Below are positions 1-5,713 of a DNA stretch of 7,324 bases, one piece after another. The stretch is from Flavobacteriales bacterium (GTDB lineage Bacteria; Bacteroidota; Bacteroidia; Flavobacteriales_D; Crocinitomicaceae): the NCBI GenBank assembly GCA_947462695.1, contig CANHQC010000098.1, positions 1 through 7,324 on the forward strand, written 5' to 3'. How positions within the stretch are numbered: position 1 is the stretch's first letter; every line of letters begins with the position of its first letter. A program made the translations under genes and the position numbers. Below the pieces are notes generated by a model. The model was not told where the DNA came from. It did no database searches and worked only from the letters and a program-made list of their open reading frames with translations.

Positions 1-1
1 C

Positions 2-2098
2 AATTCATTAGCGAATTCGATTGTTCTTGCCTCCGATAATTCACGTGGATACATCGCGCCGGCTTCGGTAGCGCGCGCAGATCAAGGACAAAGTATATTT
101 ATTCAGTCATTTGGAGGTGAAGTTACCAAGATCAATGGCCACAATTGGACAACAGCATGGTCGACAACAATTCCGGGAACAGAATCGTCTGCTGCACCTG
201 TTATCGGGAGAATGAATGCGGACCTTACGCCGGATGTATTTGTGTTATTGTACAAAGGAATCGCGCCTTCCTACTCAGATTTCTACCAAGTCATGTTGGA
301 TGGATTGACAGGTACCATCGCATTTAAAGATAGTTTGGGCGTATTCTCTTACCCTTCGGCTAATGCAATTGATTTGAATAACGATGGTGTTGATGAGGCT
401 GTTGTATCAGTTACATACAATGAAGTCGGGGTATTCAAGCATAAGTTACATGCAATCGATTTTACAGCATCTTCAATTTCGCAAATAGACGCAACACGAA
501 CAGGTGTAAACTTAGGCTGTACGCCACACATCGTAAACATGGACAATGATGCCTCATTAGAATTGATTTATGTTGTCAAAAAAGACAGTGTTAATCCGGT
601 TGGAAGTAAAGGTATTTTTATCAACTGCATCAATCTTTCATCTAACCGTCCAAATAATGGAATTGCTTGGGGAAGTTACATGGGCACCAAACAAGATGGA
701 CATTACCAGTATAGTCCTGTAAACTGTGGTTTTGGTAGCACGATTGCTTCAGTGAACATTCAAAATCCAAGTTGCAATACTTTTTCAAACGGCAACATAA
801 CACCAATCGCAACAGGACAAAATGCGCCGTACACTTATCTCTGGTCGAATGGGCAAATTACCCCTACCCTAAATAATGTTCCAGCTGGTGCGTATTGGGT
901 TCGTATTACGGACGCCAACAATTGCTTTGAAGAGCGCAGTGTGAATTTAGTTGATCCGTACGTAATTAGTTTTGGAGGTATTGCTTCTCCTAGCTGTCCT
1001 GGTGACACAAATGGAATGGCAACGTTAAATTCATCCGGTTGTTCATGTATGTTCAGTACGTGCACATTTCTTTGGGATAATGGCGTTACCACAAAACCAA
1101 ACAATTCACTTGTTGAAGGTTGGAATAGTGTGACCATTAATCATCCGAACGGTTGCGTTGTGGTAGACTCTGTATTTATTCCTTCTCCAAGCCCAATCAT
1201 TGATTCTGTTCAGATTCAGCACATCGATTGTTTTGGTAATTCAACTGGACTTATTGAATTGGTTCCAAGTGCAGCGGCTGGAGGTGTTCACTACAATTGG
1301 GAAAACGGTAACCAAACGAATAGCATTACCGGGTTAACTGCTGGGACCTATTCTGTCGTTCTTGAGGATTCAAGATCCTGTGAAGATTCCTTAATGATTA
1401 CTGTCTTAGAACCAGATACATTAGTTGTTGATCACTTGGCAACCGATGTCTTATGTCATGGCGGTAATTCAGGATCAATCCAATGGTCCATTCAAGGCGG
1501 AACGATGCCTTACACGAGTTCATTCTCCAATCAAATTGTACAAACTACATCAGTCAGCGGACTTTCAGAAGGAAATTATACCATCGAGGTTACCGATTCA
1601 AATAATTGTATGCAAAGTATCCAAGTTGTTCTGACAGAGCCAGCGCCACTTTCATTGACACTTAGCAGCACTCCAGCGAGCGGGATGAATAGCCTTGATG
1701 GAATTATTATAGCTACACCATCAGGAGGGACTGCGCCATACTCGTACTTATGGAATGTTCCGCAATCCGATTCCACAATCGTGTATTTAAACCCTGGTAA
1801 TTATACCCTCCAATTAAGTGACCAGAACGGATGTACAATCGACACCAGTTTATATATCGGTGTACTTTCACTTGACGAGGAATCTATAGTGTCCATAGAA
1901 CTCTTCCCTAATCCTGTAACTGATAAATTGCACGTAAAGGGAGGTAAAACAGATGCGGACTTTTCCATCTATTCTGTTACTGGCCAATTGATTAAAGAAG
2001 GTAAACTCAATGAAAATGCGGTTTACGTTGGCGATATTAGTGAAGGAATGTATTACATCAAATTCAAAGAAGAGATGATTCCTTTTCTTAAGAAATAG
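2..2098 (+). CDS. Large T9SS-secreted protein: beta-propeller-like region, SprB-like repeats, type A sorting domain (5' end missing)
   Basis: The reading frame is open from the first bases of the window to the TAG at 2096-2098, giving 698 visible residues. The ATG at 212 is internal, since the sequence before it is protein-like and continuous with what follows. Residues 1 to about 240 resemble a beta-propeller of FG-GAP/VCBS or PQQ-like type. They show blade-like strands and an acidic Ca-binding-type loop, DLNNDGVDE at 124-132, with degenerate copies at 67-78 and 179-187. About five SprB-like repeats of roughly 72-78 residues follow (248-620), each with a Y/F-x-W or similar core and an ending like G-x-Y-x-V-x-(D/E)-x-x-x-C. 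The last 71 residues form a type A T9SS sorting domain. The inferred protein is exported by Sec (signal peptide outside the window), secreted through T9SS, and cell-surface bound or released. Adhesin or gliding-related roles are known for SprB itself, but this protein's function is unknown. The product class is well supported. Confidence 0.9.
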   Translation, partial: NSLANSIVLASDNSRGYIAPASVARADQGQSIFIQSFGGEVTKINGHNWTTAWSTTIPGTESSAAPVIGRMNADLTPDVFVLLYKGIAPSYSDFYQVMLDGLTGTIAFKDSLGVFSYPSANAIDLNNDGVDEAVVSVTYNEVGVFKHKLHAIDFTASSISQIDATRTGVNLGCTPHIVNMDNDASLELIYVVKKDSVNPVGSKGIFINCINLSSNRPNNGIAWGSYMGTKQDGHYQYSPVNCGFGSTIASVNIQNPSCNTFSNGNITPIATGQNAPYTYLWSNGQITPTLNNVPAGAYWVRITDANNCFEERSVNLVDPYVISFGGIASPSCPGDTNGMATLNSSGCSCMFSTCTFLWDNGVTTKPNNSLVEGWNSVTINHPNGCVVVDSVFIPSPSPIIDSVQIQHIDCFGNSTGLIELVPSAAAGGVHYNWENGNQTNSITGLTAGTYSVVLEDSRSCEDSLMITVLEPDTLVVDHLATDVLCHGGNSGSIQWSIQGGTMPYTSSFSNQIVQTTSVSGLSEGNYTIEVTDSNNCMQSIQVVLTEPAPLSLTLSSTPASGMNSLDGIIIATPSGGTAPYSYLWNVPQSDSTIVYLNPGNYTLQLSDQNGCTIDTSLYIGVLSLDEESIVSIELFPNPVTDKLHVKGGKTDADFSIYSVTGQLIKEGKLNENAVYVGDISEGMYYIKFKEEMIPFLKK
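743..1861 (+). repeat. Array of five SprB-like repeats (protein level)
   Basis: Five tandem units can be drawn at 743-958, 959-1192, 1193-1417, 1418-1645 and 1646-1861. Shared landmarks are an early Cys (PSC, PSC, IDC, VLC; absent in the fifth unit), a mid-unit aromatic core such as LWSNG, LWDNG, NWENG or LWNVP, a G-x-Y or G-x-N segment, and a Cys near the end (NNC, NGC, SC, NNC, NGC). Most units end in a Pro-containing linker (VDP, PSPS, EPD, EPA). The units are strongly diverged at the DNA level, so this is an old domain array and not a recent tandem duplication. Unit boundaries are my reading and may be off by several residues. Confidence 0.8.
1883..2095 (+). other. T9SS type A C-terminal sorting domain (coding segment)
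   Basis: This 71-residue tail contains the three usual landmarks of the type A (Por secretion) sorting domain. They are a FPNPVTDKLHV motif near the start, a central YSVTGQLIKEG strand-turn, and a final GMYYIKF strand followed by a short Lys-containing tail. In this family the domain directs passage through the outer-membrane T9SS translocon, and it is usually removed or exchanged for an anchor at the cell surface. Confidence 0.92.
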
Positions 2099-2171
2099 AA
2101 CCGAATTTTAGTTTTATCAATACCCTAAAATGAACTAAATGCCGTTTGTTTCGTTCTTAACATAGGTCAAT

Positions 2172-2200
2172 TTGAAGCTCAACTTAATGTTTCATCTTTG
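2172..2200 (+). promoter_or_regulatory. Likely promoter of the YceI operon
   Basis: CATCTTTG at 2193-2200 matches the Bacteroidota -7 consensus TAnnTTTG except for its first base. A TTG at 2172-2174 lies 18 bp upstream, within the usual spacing for the -33 element. It stands about 32 bp before the ATG at 2233, leaving an A/T-rich leader of roughly 27 nt with no Shine-Dalgarno sequence, as is normal in this phylum. The call rests on motif and position only. Confidence 0.55.
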
Positions 2201-2232
2201 CATCACACTTTGTTAAATTAAAAATATACAAC

Positions 2233-2802
2233 ATGAAAAAAGTTTTTTTACCAGCAACACTTGCTTTAGCATTAATGTCGTTTGTAGTGGCAACAGTAGC
2301 CACATGGAAATCAGATGGCGCACATTCCCGTTTAGGTTTTTCAATTACGCACATGGGAATTTCAGAAGTTAACGGTCAGTTCGATAAATTCGAAGTGTCA
2401 ATCAGTACACCAAACGCGGATTTCTCTGGAGCAACAATTGAGATGACAGCTCAAGCCTCCACAATCAATACAGGAATGTCAATGCGTGACGATCACTTAC
2501 GTGCAGCTGATTTCTTTGATGTAGCGAACCACCCAACACTTACGTTTAAAAGTACGTCTGTAAAAAAAGATAAAGGAAATGCGTACACAGTTACCGGTGA
2601 CCTAACAATGAGAGGAATTACTAAACCAGTTACGTTCCAAGCCATTCACAATGGAAACGCAAAGAACCGCGCAGGTGGTGATGTAGCTGGATTCAGAATG
2701 ATGGGGACAATCAAGCGTTCTGATTTCAAAGTTGGTGAACCAGGAGGAACCCTTGCTGACGAGGTGAAGCTTATTGCTGACCTTGAAGTAGGAAAAGACT
2801 AA
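2233..2802 (+). CDS. YceI-family secreted protein (first of a tandem pair)
   Basis: This 189-residue protein has a typical Sec signal peptide: MKK, a hydrophobic core, and probable cleavage after ATVA near residue 23. The mature part is a complete YceI domain. It has an early segment HSRLGFSITHMGISEVNG (31-48), the central NTGMSMRDDHLRAADFFD block (79-96) followed by HPTLTF, the TGDLTMRGITKPVTF strand pair (121-135), and a C-terminal IKRSDFKVG strand (160-168). YceI proteins are periplasmic or secreted lipocalin-like beta-barrels. Some structures hold a polyprenyl or other lipid-like ligand, but the physiological role is poorly defined. Length and motif order are normal for the family. The start is the ATG behind an A/T-rich leader. 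It is followed after 19 bp by a second YceI gene, so the two are probably co-transcribed. Confidence 0.93.
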   Translation: MKKVFLPATLALALMSFVVATVATWKSDGAHSRLGFSITHMGISEVNGQFDKFEVSISTPNADFSGATIEMTAQASTINTGMSMRDDHLRAADFFDVANHPTLTFKSTSVKKDKGNAYTVTGDLTMRGITKPVTFQAIHNGNAKNRAGGDVAGFRMMGTIKRSDFKVGEPGGTLADEVKLIADLEVGKD

Positions 2803-2821
2803 CTTGCAATCGATCAACAGC

Positions 2822-3343
2822 ATGAAAACAATCGTTTTTTCCGCGCTTCTTTTTCTTACACTTTCATTTTCAAGCACAGCACAACAATGGAAAATTGCGG
2901 AAGGTCATAACATAGCATTCTCTAATAGTGATGTGGCAGGTGTTTTCAAAGAGTTGAGCGGATCCATTAATTTCGATCCTTCGAATTTAACAAGTTCAAA
3001 GTTCGTACTCAAAATCAACGTAGCATCCATCAGCACAGGTAATGCCCTTCAAAACAAGCATGCCAAAGGTGAAGAATGGTTTGATTCGGAAAAGCACCCA
3101 ACCATTGAATTTATTTCCTCGAAGATTGAAAAAACCGAAAATGGTTATACCGCGACGGGTAAATTGGACATCAGAGGGGTGAAAAAGGAAGTGAAAGTTC
3201 CGATTACCTTCGTTAAAAAAGGAAACAAGGGAACATTCGTTGCCAAGTTTTCGGTTAACCGAATGGATTACGGTGTTGGTAAAAAGGGTGACGTGAATGA
3301 AACCCTCAAAATCAATGCGACCATTCCAGTTGTAAAAAAATAA
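2822..3343 (+). CDS. YceI-family secreted protein (second of a tandem pair)
   Basis: This 173-residue protein begins at an ATG that opens directly into a signal peptide (MKTIVFSALLFLTLSFSSTA, cleavage near residue 20). A TTG six codons upstream would add residues ahead of that signal and is unlikely to be the start. The YceI motifs are present: VFKELSGSINFDPSNL (41-56), ISTGNALQNKHAKGEEWFD (70-88), HPTIEFISSKIE (92-103), YTATGKLDIRGVKKEV (109-124) and FSVNRMDYGVG (143-152). It is related to its upstream neighbour only by domain. It is shorter, richer in Lys, and differs in the first strand, where the common H-S-x-x-x-F pattern is replaced by HNIAFSNSDV. This suggests an old duplication with divergence or independent recruitment. 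A membrane protein gene begins 4 bp after its stop. Confidence 0.92.
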   Translation: MKTIVFSALLFLTLSFSSTAQQWKIAEGHNIAFSNSDVAGVFKELSGSINFDPSNLTSSKFVLKINVASISTGNALQNKHAKGEEWFDSEKHPTIEFISSKIEKTENGYTATGKLDIRGVKKEVKVPITFVKKGNKGTFVAKFSVNRMDYGVGKKGDVNETLKINATIPVVKK

Positions 3344-3347
3344 GGTT

Positions 3348-3740
3348 ATGATACGATTAAGTTTGTTTGCGTTGATAAGCGGTTTGGTAGCTGGATTTGC
3401 ATCTTGGAGTTACGGGATGGTATTTTCAGATGCCTTACTGGTTGATTACTCAGCAGTGATTCCGACTACCGCAATATTCATTTCATCCCTAATTGGATGT
3501 GTATTAGCTACGCTTGGTTATGCCGGACTTACCAAATTTCTTCCCAATTGGGGAGAGTTCATTTTTGGAATGCTCTTCGCGTTGCTGAGTATTGCAAGTA
3601 TTATTGGCGTTTTTGGGGCTCAACTTCCAGATAGCGACGACGAAAGTTTTTATTACCTGATTTTCGGGTACGCGATTCCAATGCATTTCTTTCCATTTAT
3701 GGTTTGGTACGCCTTGAAACCGCTGTTTACACGAAAGTGA
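3348..3740 (+). CDS. Small four-helix integral membrane protein, function unknown
   Basis: This 130-residue, very hydrophobic protein has about four membrane segments (roughly 4-26, 36-60, 69-92 and 103-124). A basic N-terminus and C-terminus, a Lys in the loop between helices 2 and 3, and the acidic DSDDE loop between helices 3 and 4 fit a cytoplasmic N-in/C-in topology. Its general pattern, including a single His in an IPMHFFPF motif in the last helix, reminds me of DUF6069-type small membrane proteins, but I cannot confirm that family. It starts 4 bp after the second YceI stop and is followed by a strong terminator, so it is very probably the last gene of the YceI operon. It has only one His and so lacks the several haem-ligand His residues of cytochrome b561, the class of YceI partner known in enterobacteria. 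Confidence 0.82.
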   Translation: MIRLSLFALISGLVAGFASWSYGMVFSDALLVDYSAVIPTTAIFISSLIGCVLATLGYAGLTKFLPNWGEFIFGMLFALLSIASIIGVFGAQLPDSDDESFYYLIFGYAIPMHFFPFMVWYALKPLFTRK

Positions 3741-3763
3741 AGGGATTGAAAATAGATTGAATG

Positions 3764-3795
3764 AAAACGGGGACGAAAATGTCCCCGTTTTTTTT
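3764..3795 (+). terminator. Strong Rho-independent terminator, probably shared by convergent genes
   Basis: A perfect 11-bp inverted repeat (3764-3774 with 3781-3791) encloses a 6-base loop, GAAAAT. It has a G/C-rich core, CGGGGAC/GTCCCCG. The downstream arm runs into eight T residues at 3788-3795. It lies 23 bp after the stop at 3740 and 1 bp before the stop of the convergent minus-strand gene. Read on the minus strand the same hairpin is followed by only four T residues, so it should work best for the plus-strand operon and more weakly in reverse. Confidence 0.88.
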
Positions 3796-3796
3796 G

Positions 3797-4246
3797 TTAT
3801 TTATACCGCTGATCGAACCACCTGTATTTCTTTCGTTTGGAAATGGAAATCCCGTTAATCCTATCTCCCAATTCAACATCCATAAAATAGCTATCAAAAG
3901 AATAACTGACATCAAACTTTACCCCCTCTTTGCCTATAGCTTCAAATAAATTGGTGGTATCCTTCCAATCAACACCTTCCAATAATGTTGATCGATTTTT
4001 TAGCGGTTCAGTATAAGAAAGGTTGTAATCATTCAGGATCTTGTTCATCCAATCAAATACCTCGCGTTGGTCTTTTGGATCCGAAGACAGCACAAAATAA
4101 AAATCTTTCTTTATTAACTGTTTTACCCACACACCAGCTCGTATTTTGTTAACGAAAAGTTTTTTTTCATAGTACTTAATCCGCGCCGGTTGAGCCCATA
4201 CCATTCCCATGCACACGAATGCGCCAATTACTGCCATTGTTTTCAT
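3797..4246 (-). CDS. Small secreted protein of unknown function
   Basis: This 149-residue protein begins at the ATG at 4246-4244. The GTG immediately before it is less likely to be the start. Residues 1-18 form a signal peptide (MKT, hydrophobic core, VWA then Gln), so the protein should be exported to the periplasm or outside. There is no lipobox. The mature part is basic and aromatic-rich with no motif I recognise. It has Tyr/Lys-rich early strands (25-55), a central DWMNKILNDYNLSY helix-like segment (65-78), and a Lys/Arg-rich C-terminal tail (KRKKYRWFDQRYK). It contains no Cys after the signal peptide. The gene is transcribed alone on the minus strand between a divergent neighbour and a convergent operon. 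I found no convincing -7 box in the bases just upstream. It is a real gene by length, signal peptide and codon pattern, but I assign no function. Confidence 0.78.
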   Translation of the reverse strand: MKTMAVIGAFVCMGMVWAQPARIKYYEKKLFVNKIRAGVWVKQLIKKDFYFVLSSDPKDQREVFDWMNKILNDYNLSYTEPLKNRSTLLEGVDWKDTTNLFEAIGKEGVKFDVSYSFDSYFMDVELGDRINGISISKRKKYRWFDQRYK

Positions 4247-4446
4247 CACTTTTAGATTTTAAGGTTTAATACGTTGAATCAATACTTTAAAATACCGGGC
4301 CCGGATATGGAACATGCACTTACTAGCTATTCCTTTTAATTGATTCTGAGCCTTTAATGATAGGGTACACAAAAAGTAACAACATGAACTCGATTTTTTT
4401 TAACGCCGTTCTCCGTTTAGTCTTCCTACCTTTGTAAAAACAGTGA
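4247..4446. other. Divergent intergenic spacer
   Basis: This 200-bp A/T-rich spacer separates the minus-strand secreted-protein gene from the plus-strand PLP enzyme gene and should hold both promoters. The plus-strand promoter is visible next to the enzyme start. A perfect 10-bp palindrome, CCGGGCCCGG at 4295-4304, stands out as unusually G/C-rich in this context. I see no RNA gene or riboswitch-like structure, and no SAM-riboswitch conserved core despite the sulfur-metabolism gene downstream. Confidence 0.5.
4427..4434 (+). promoter_or_regulatory. Likely -7 promoter element of the PLP enzyme gene
   Basis: TACCTTTG is a perfect match to the Bacteroidota -7 consensus TAnnTTTG. I see no clear TTG -33 element at the usual distance upstream; the region near 4404-4412 has only a weak CCGTT. 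The box ends 12 bp before the ATG at 4447, so transcription would start roughly 6-10 bases before the start codon. Confidence 0.55.
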
Positions 4447-5706
4447 ATGATGGACGAGAAAAAAATGCACCCGGAAAGTTTAATGATGAGCTATGGATAC
4501 AAACCTTCCCTTTCTGAAGGTGCCATTAAATGTCCCATTTTTCAAACCTCGACCTTCGTTTTTAATTCAGCAATGGAGGGAAAACGCTTCTTTGAACTGG
4601 CTTATGGTTTGCGTCAACCGGATCAAAACGAAGAACCCGGTCTCATCTACAGCCGGTTGAATAATCCTGACCTGGAAATCCTTGAAAACAGACTGTGTTT
4701 ATGGGATGGCGCCGAAGATTGTGCGGTATTCGAAAGTGGTATGTCTGCTATCTCAACGGCACTTATGGAGTTCATGCAACCTGGTGATTTGTTATTGTAT
4801 AGTCGACCAGTTTACGGTGGAACAGATCACTTTATCAACCACTTCCTTAAAAAACTGAATATTGAGTCCGTGGGATTCTACGCTACCGATACGTTTGAAA
4901 CCATCATTGAAAAAGTAAACGCAAGCGGCCGAGCTGATCGGTTAACCATGATTCACATCGAAACACCAGCAAATCCAACGAATGCATTGATTGATATCGA
5001 ACTCTGTGCACGAATTAAAGCGCATTTCTCAACACCTGAAAAAGATGTTTTTTTGAGTGTTGACAATACATATATGGGGCCCCTTTGGCAACATCCGTTG
5101 AAGCATGGCGCTGATTTAGTCTTGTATTCAGCCACGAAATACATTGGTGGTCATTCAGATGTCATTGCAGGCGCGTGTCTGGGATCCAAAGCACTTATTC
5201 AACGGGTAAAGGGCTTGCGAACTTTTCTAGGGAATATGGCTGGACCGTGGAATGGTTGGTTGTTGATGCGCAGCTTGGAAACGTTGAAAGTCCGAATGGA
5301 AGAGCAAGCGCGAAATGCGCGGTTTGTGGCAGAATTTTTAAGAAACCATCCGAAAGTAGAAAAAGTGTATTACTTGGGGTTCATCGATGAACAAGGAACA
5401 GCCATCGAGCAAGCCATATACCACAGACAGTATAGTTCAGCGGGAGCTATGATCAGTTTCGATATTCGAGGTGGGGAAAAAGAGGCGTTCGCTTTCCTGG
5501 ATTCTTTAAAGTTGATCAAACTAGCCGTATCACTCGGGGGAACAGAAAGTTTAGCAGAACATCCACAGACAATGACACACGCCGATGTGCCAGGACATGA
5601 AAAAGAATTAATGTTTATTTCCGAACGACTGATTCGGCTATCTGTGGGGGTTGAGCACCCAGATGATATAATAGCAGATATTAAGCAAGCGCTAGAAATC
5701 GCATAA
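4447..5706 (+). CDS. Cystathionine gamma-synthase family PLP-dependent enzyme
   Basis: This 419-residue cytoplasmic enzyme is a full-length member of the Cys/Met-metabolism PLP family (fold type I; cystathionine gamma-synthase, cystathionine lyases, methionine gamma-lyase). Visible residues include YSR at 68-70 (phosphate contact from the partner subunit), SGM at 97-99, Tyr123 in the PVYGGT motif (stacks on the cofactor), ETPANPTN at 172-179, VDNTY with Asp206, and the Schiff-base Lys231 in SATKYIGGHSD. The SLGGTESLAEHP motif is at 362-373 and the carboxylate-binding Arg is near 397. The expected reaction is gamma-replacement or gamma/beta-elimination on homoserine- or cysteine-derived substrates. 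The Cys of the YGCT motif typical of methionine gamma-lyase is Gly125 here, so a lyase of that exact type is not favoured. The N-terminus MHPESLMMSYGY and the insert before YSR (about 54-65) mark a distinct subfamily. ATG codons at 4447 and 4450 are adjacent and either may be the start. The gene appears monocistronic. Confidence 0.93.
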   Translation: MMDEKKMHPESLMMSYGYKPSLSEGAIKCPIFQTSTFVFNSAMEGKRFFELAYGLRQPDQNEEPGLIYSRLNNPDLEILENRLCLWDGAEDCAVFESGMSAISTALMEFMQPGDLLLYSRPVYGGTDHFINHFLKKLNIESVGFYATDTFETIIEKVNASGRADRLTMIHIETPANPTNALIDIELCARIKAHFSTPEKDVFLSVDNTYMGPLWQHPLKHGADLVLYSATKYIGGHSDVIAGACLGSKALIQRVKGLRTFLGNMAGPWNGWLLMRSLETLKVRMEEQARNARFVAEFLRNHPKVEKVYYLGFIDEQGTAIEQAIYHRQYSSAGAMISFDIRGGEKEAFAFLDSLKLIKLAVSLGGTESLAEHPQTMTHADVPGHEKELMFISERLIRLSVGVEHPDDIIADIKQALEIA

Positions 5707-5713
5707 GGTTTTC

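Noticed and set aside
145..327. A 60-codon plus-strand reading frame overlapping the start of the large T9SS gene
   Set aside because: It lies in another frame of a coding region that is clearly open from position 2, and its product is Cys-rich and not protein-like.
2105..2131. Inverted repeat ATTTTAG / CTAAAAT after the T9SS gene as a terminator
   Set aside because: The stem is only 7 bp and nearly all A/T, the loop is 13 bases, and no T-run follows. It is too weak to call.
2804..2821. TTG start for the second YceI gene
   Set aside because: It would add six residues ahead of a well-formed signal peptide, whereas the ATG at 2822 begins the signal peptide directly.
3761..3949. A 62-codon plus-strand frame running through the terminator
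   Set aside because: It starts at the edge of the terminator hairpin, reads through its stem and T-run, and is antisense to the secreted-protein gene.
4384..4437. A 17-codon plus-strand mini-ORF (start MNSIFFNAVL) as an upstream leader peptide for the PLP enzyme
   Set aside because: It ends just after the presumed -7 box, so it would lie upstream of the transcription start and not in the mRNA. It has no Cys or Met run that would suit attenuation.
4247..4446. SAM riboswitch upstream of a sulfur amino acid gene
   Set aside because: I see none of the conserved core or paired segments, and the inferred leader is too short to hold one.
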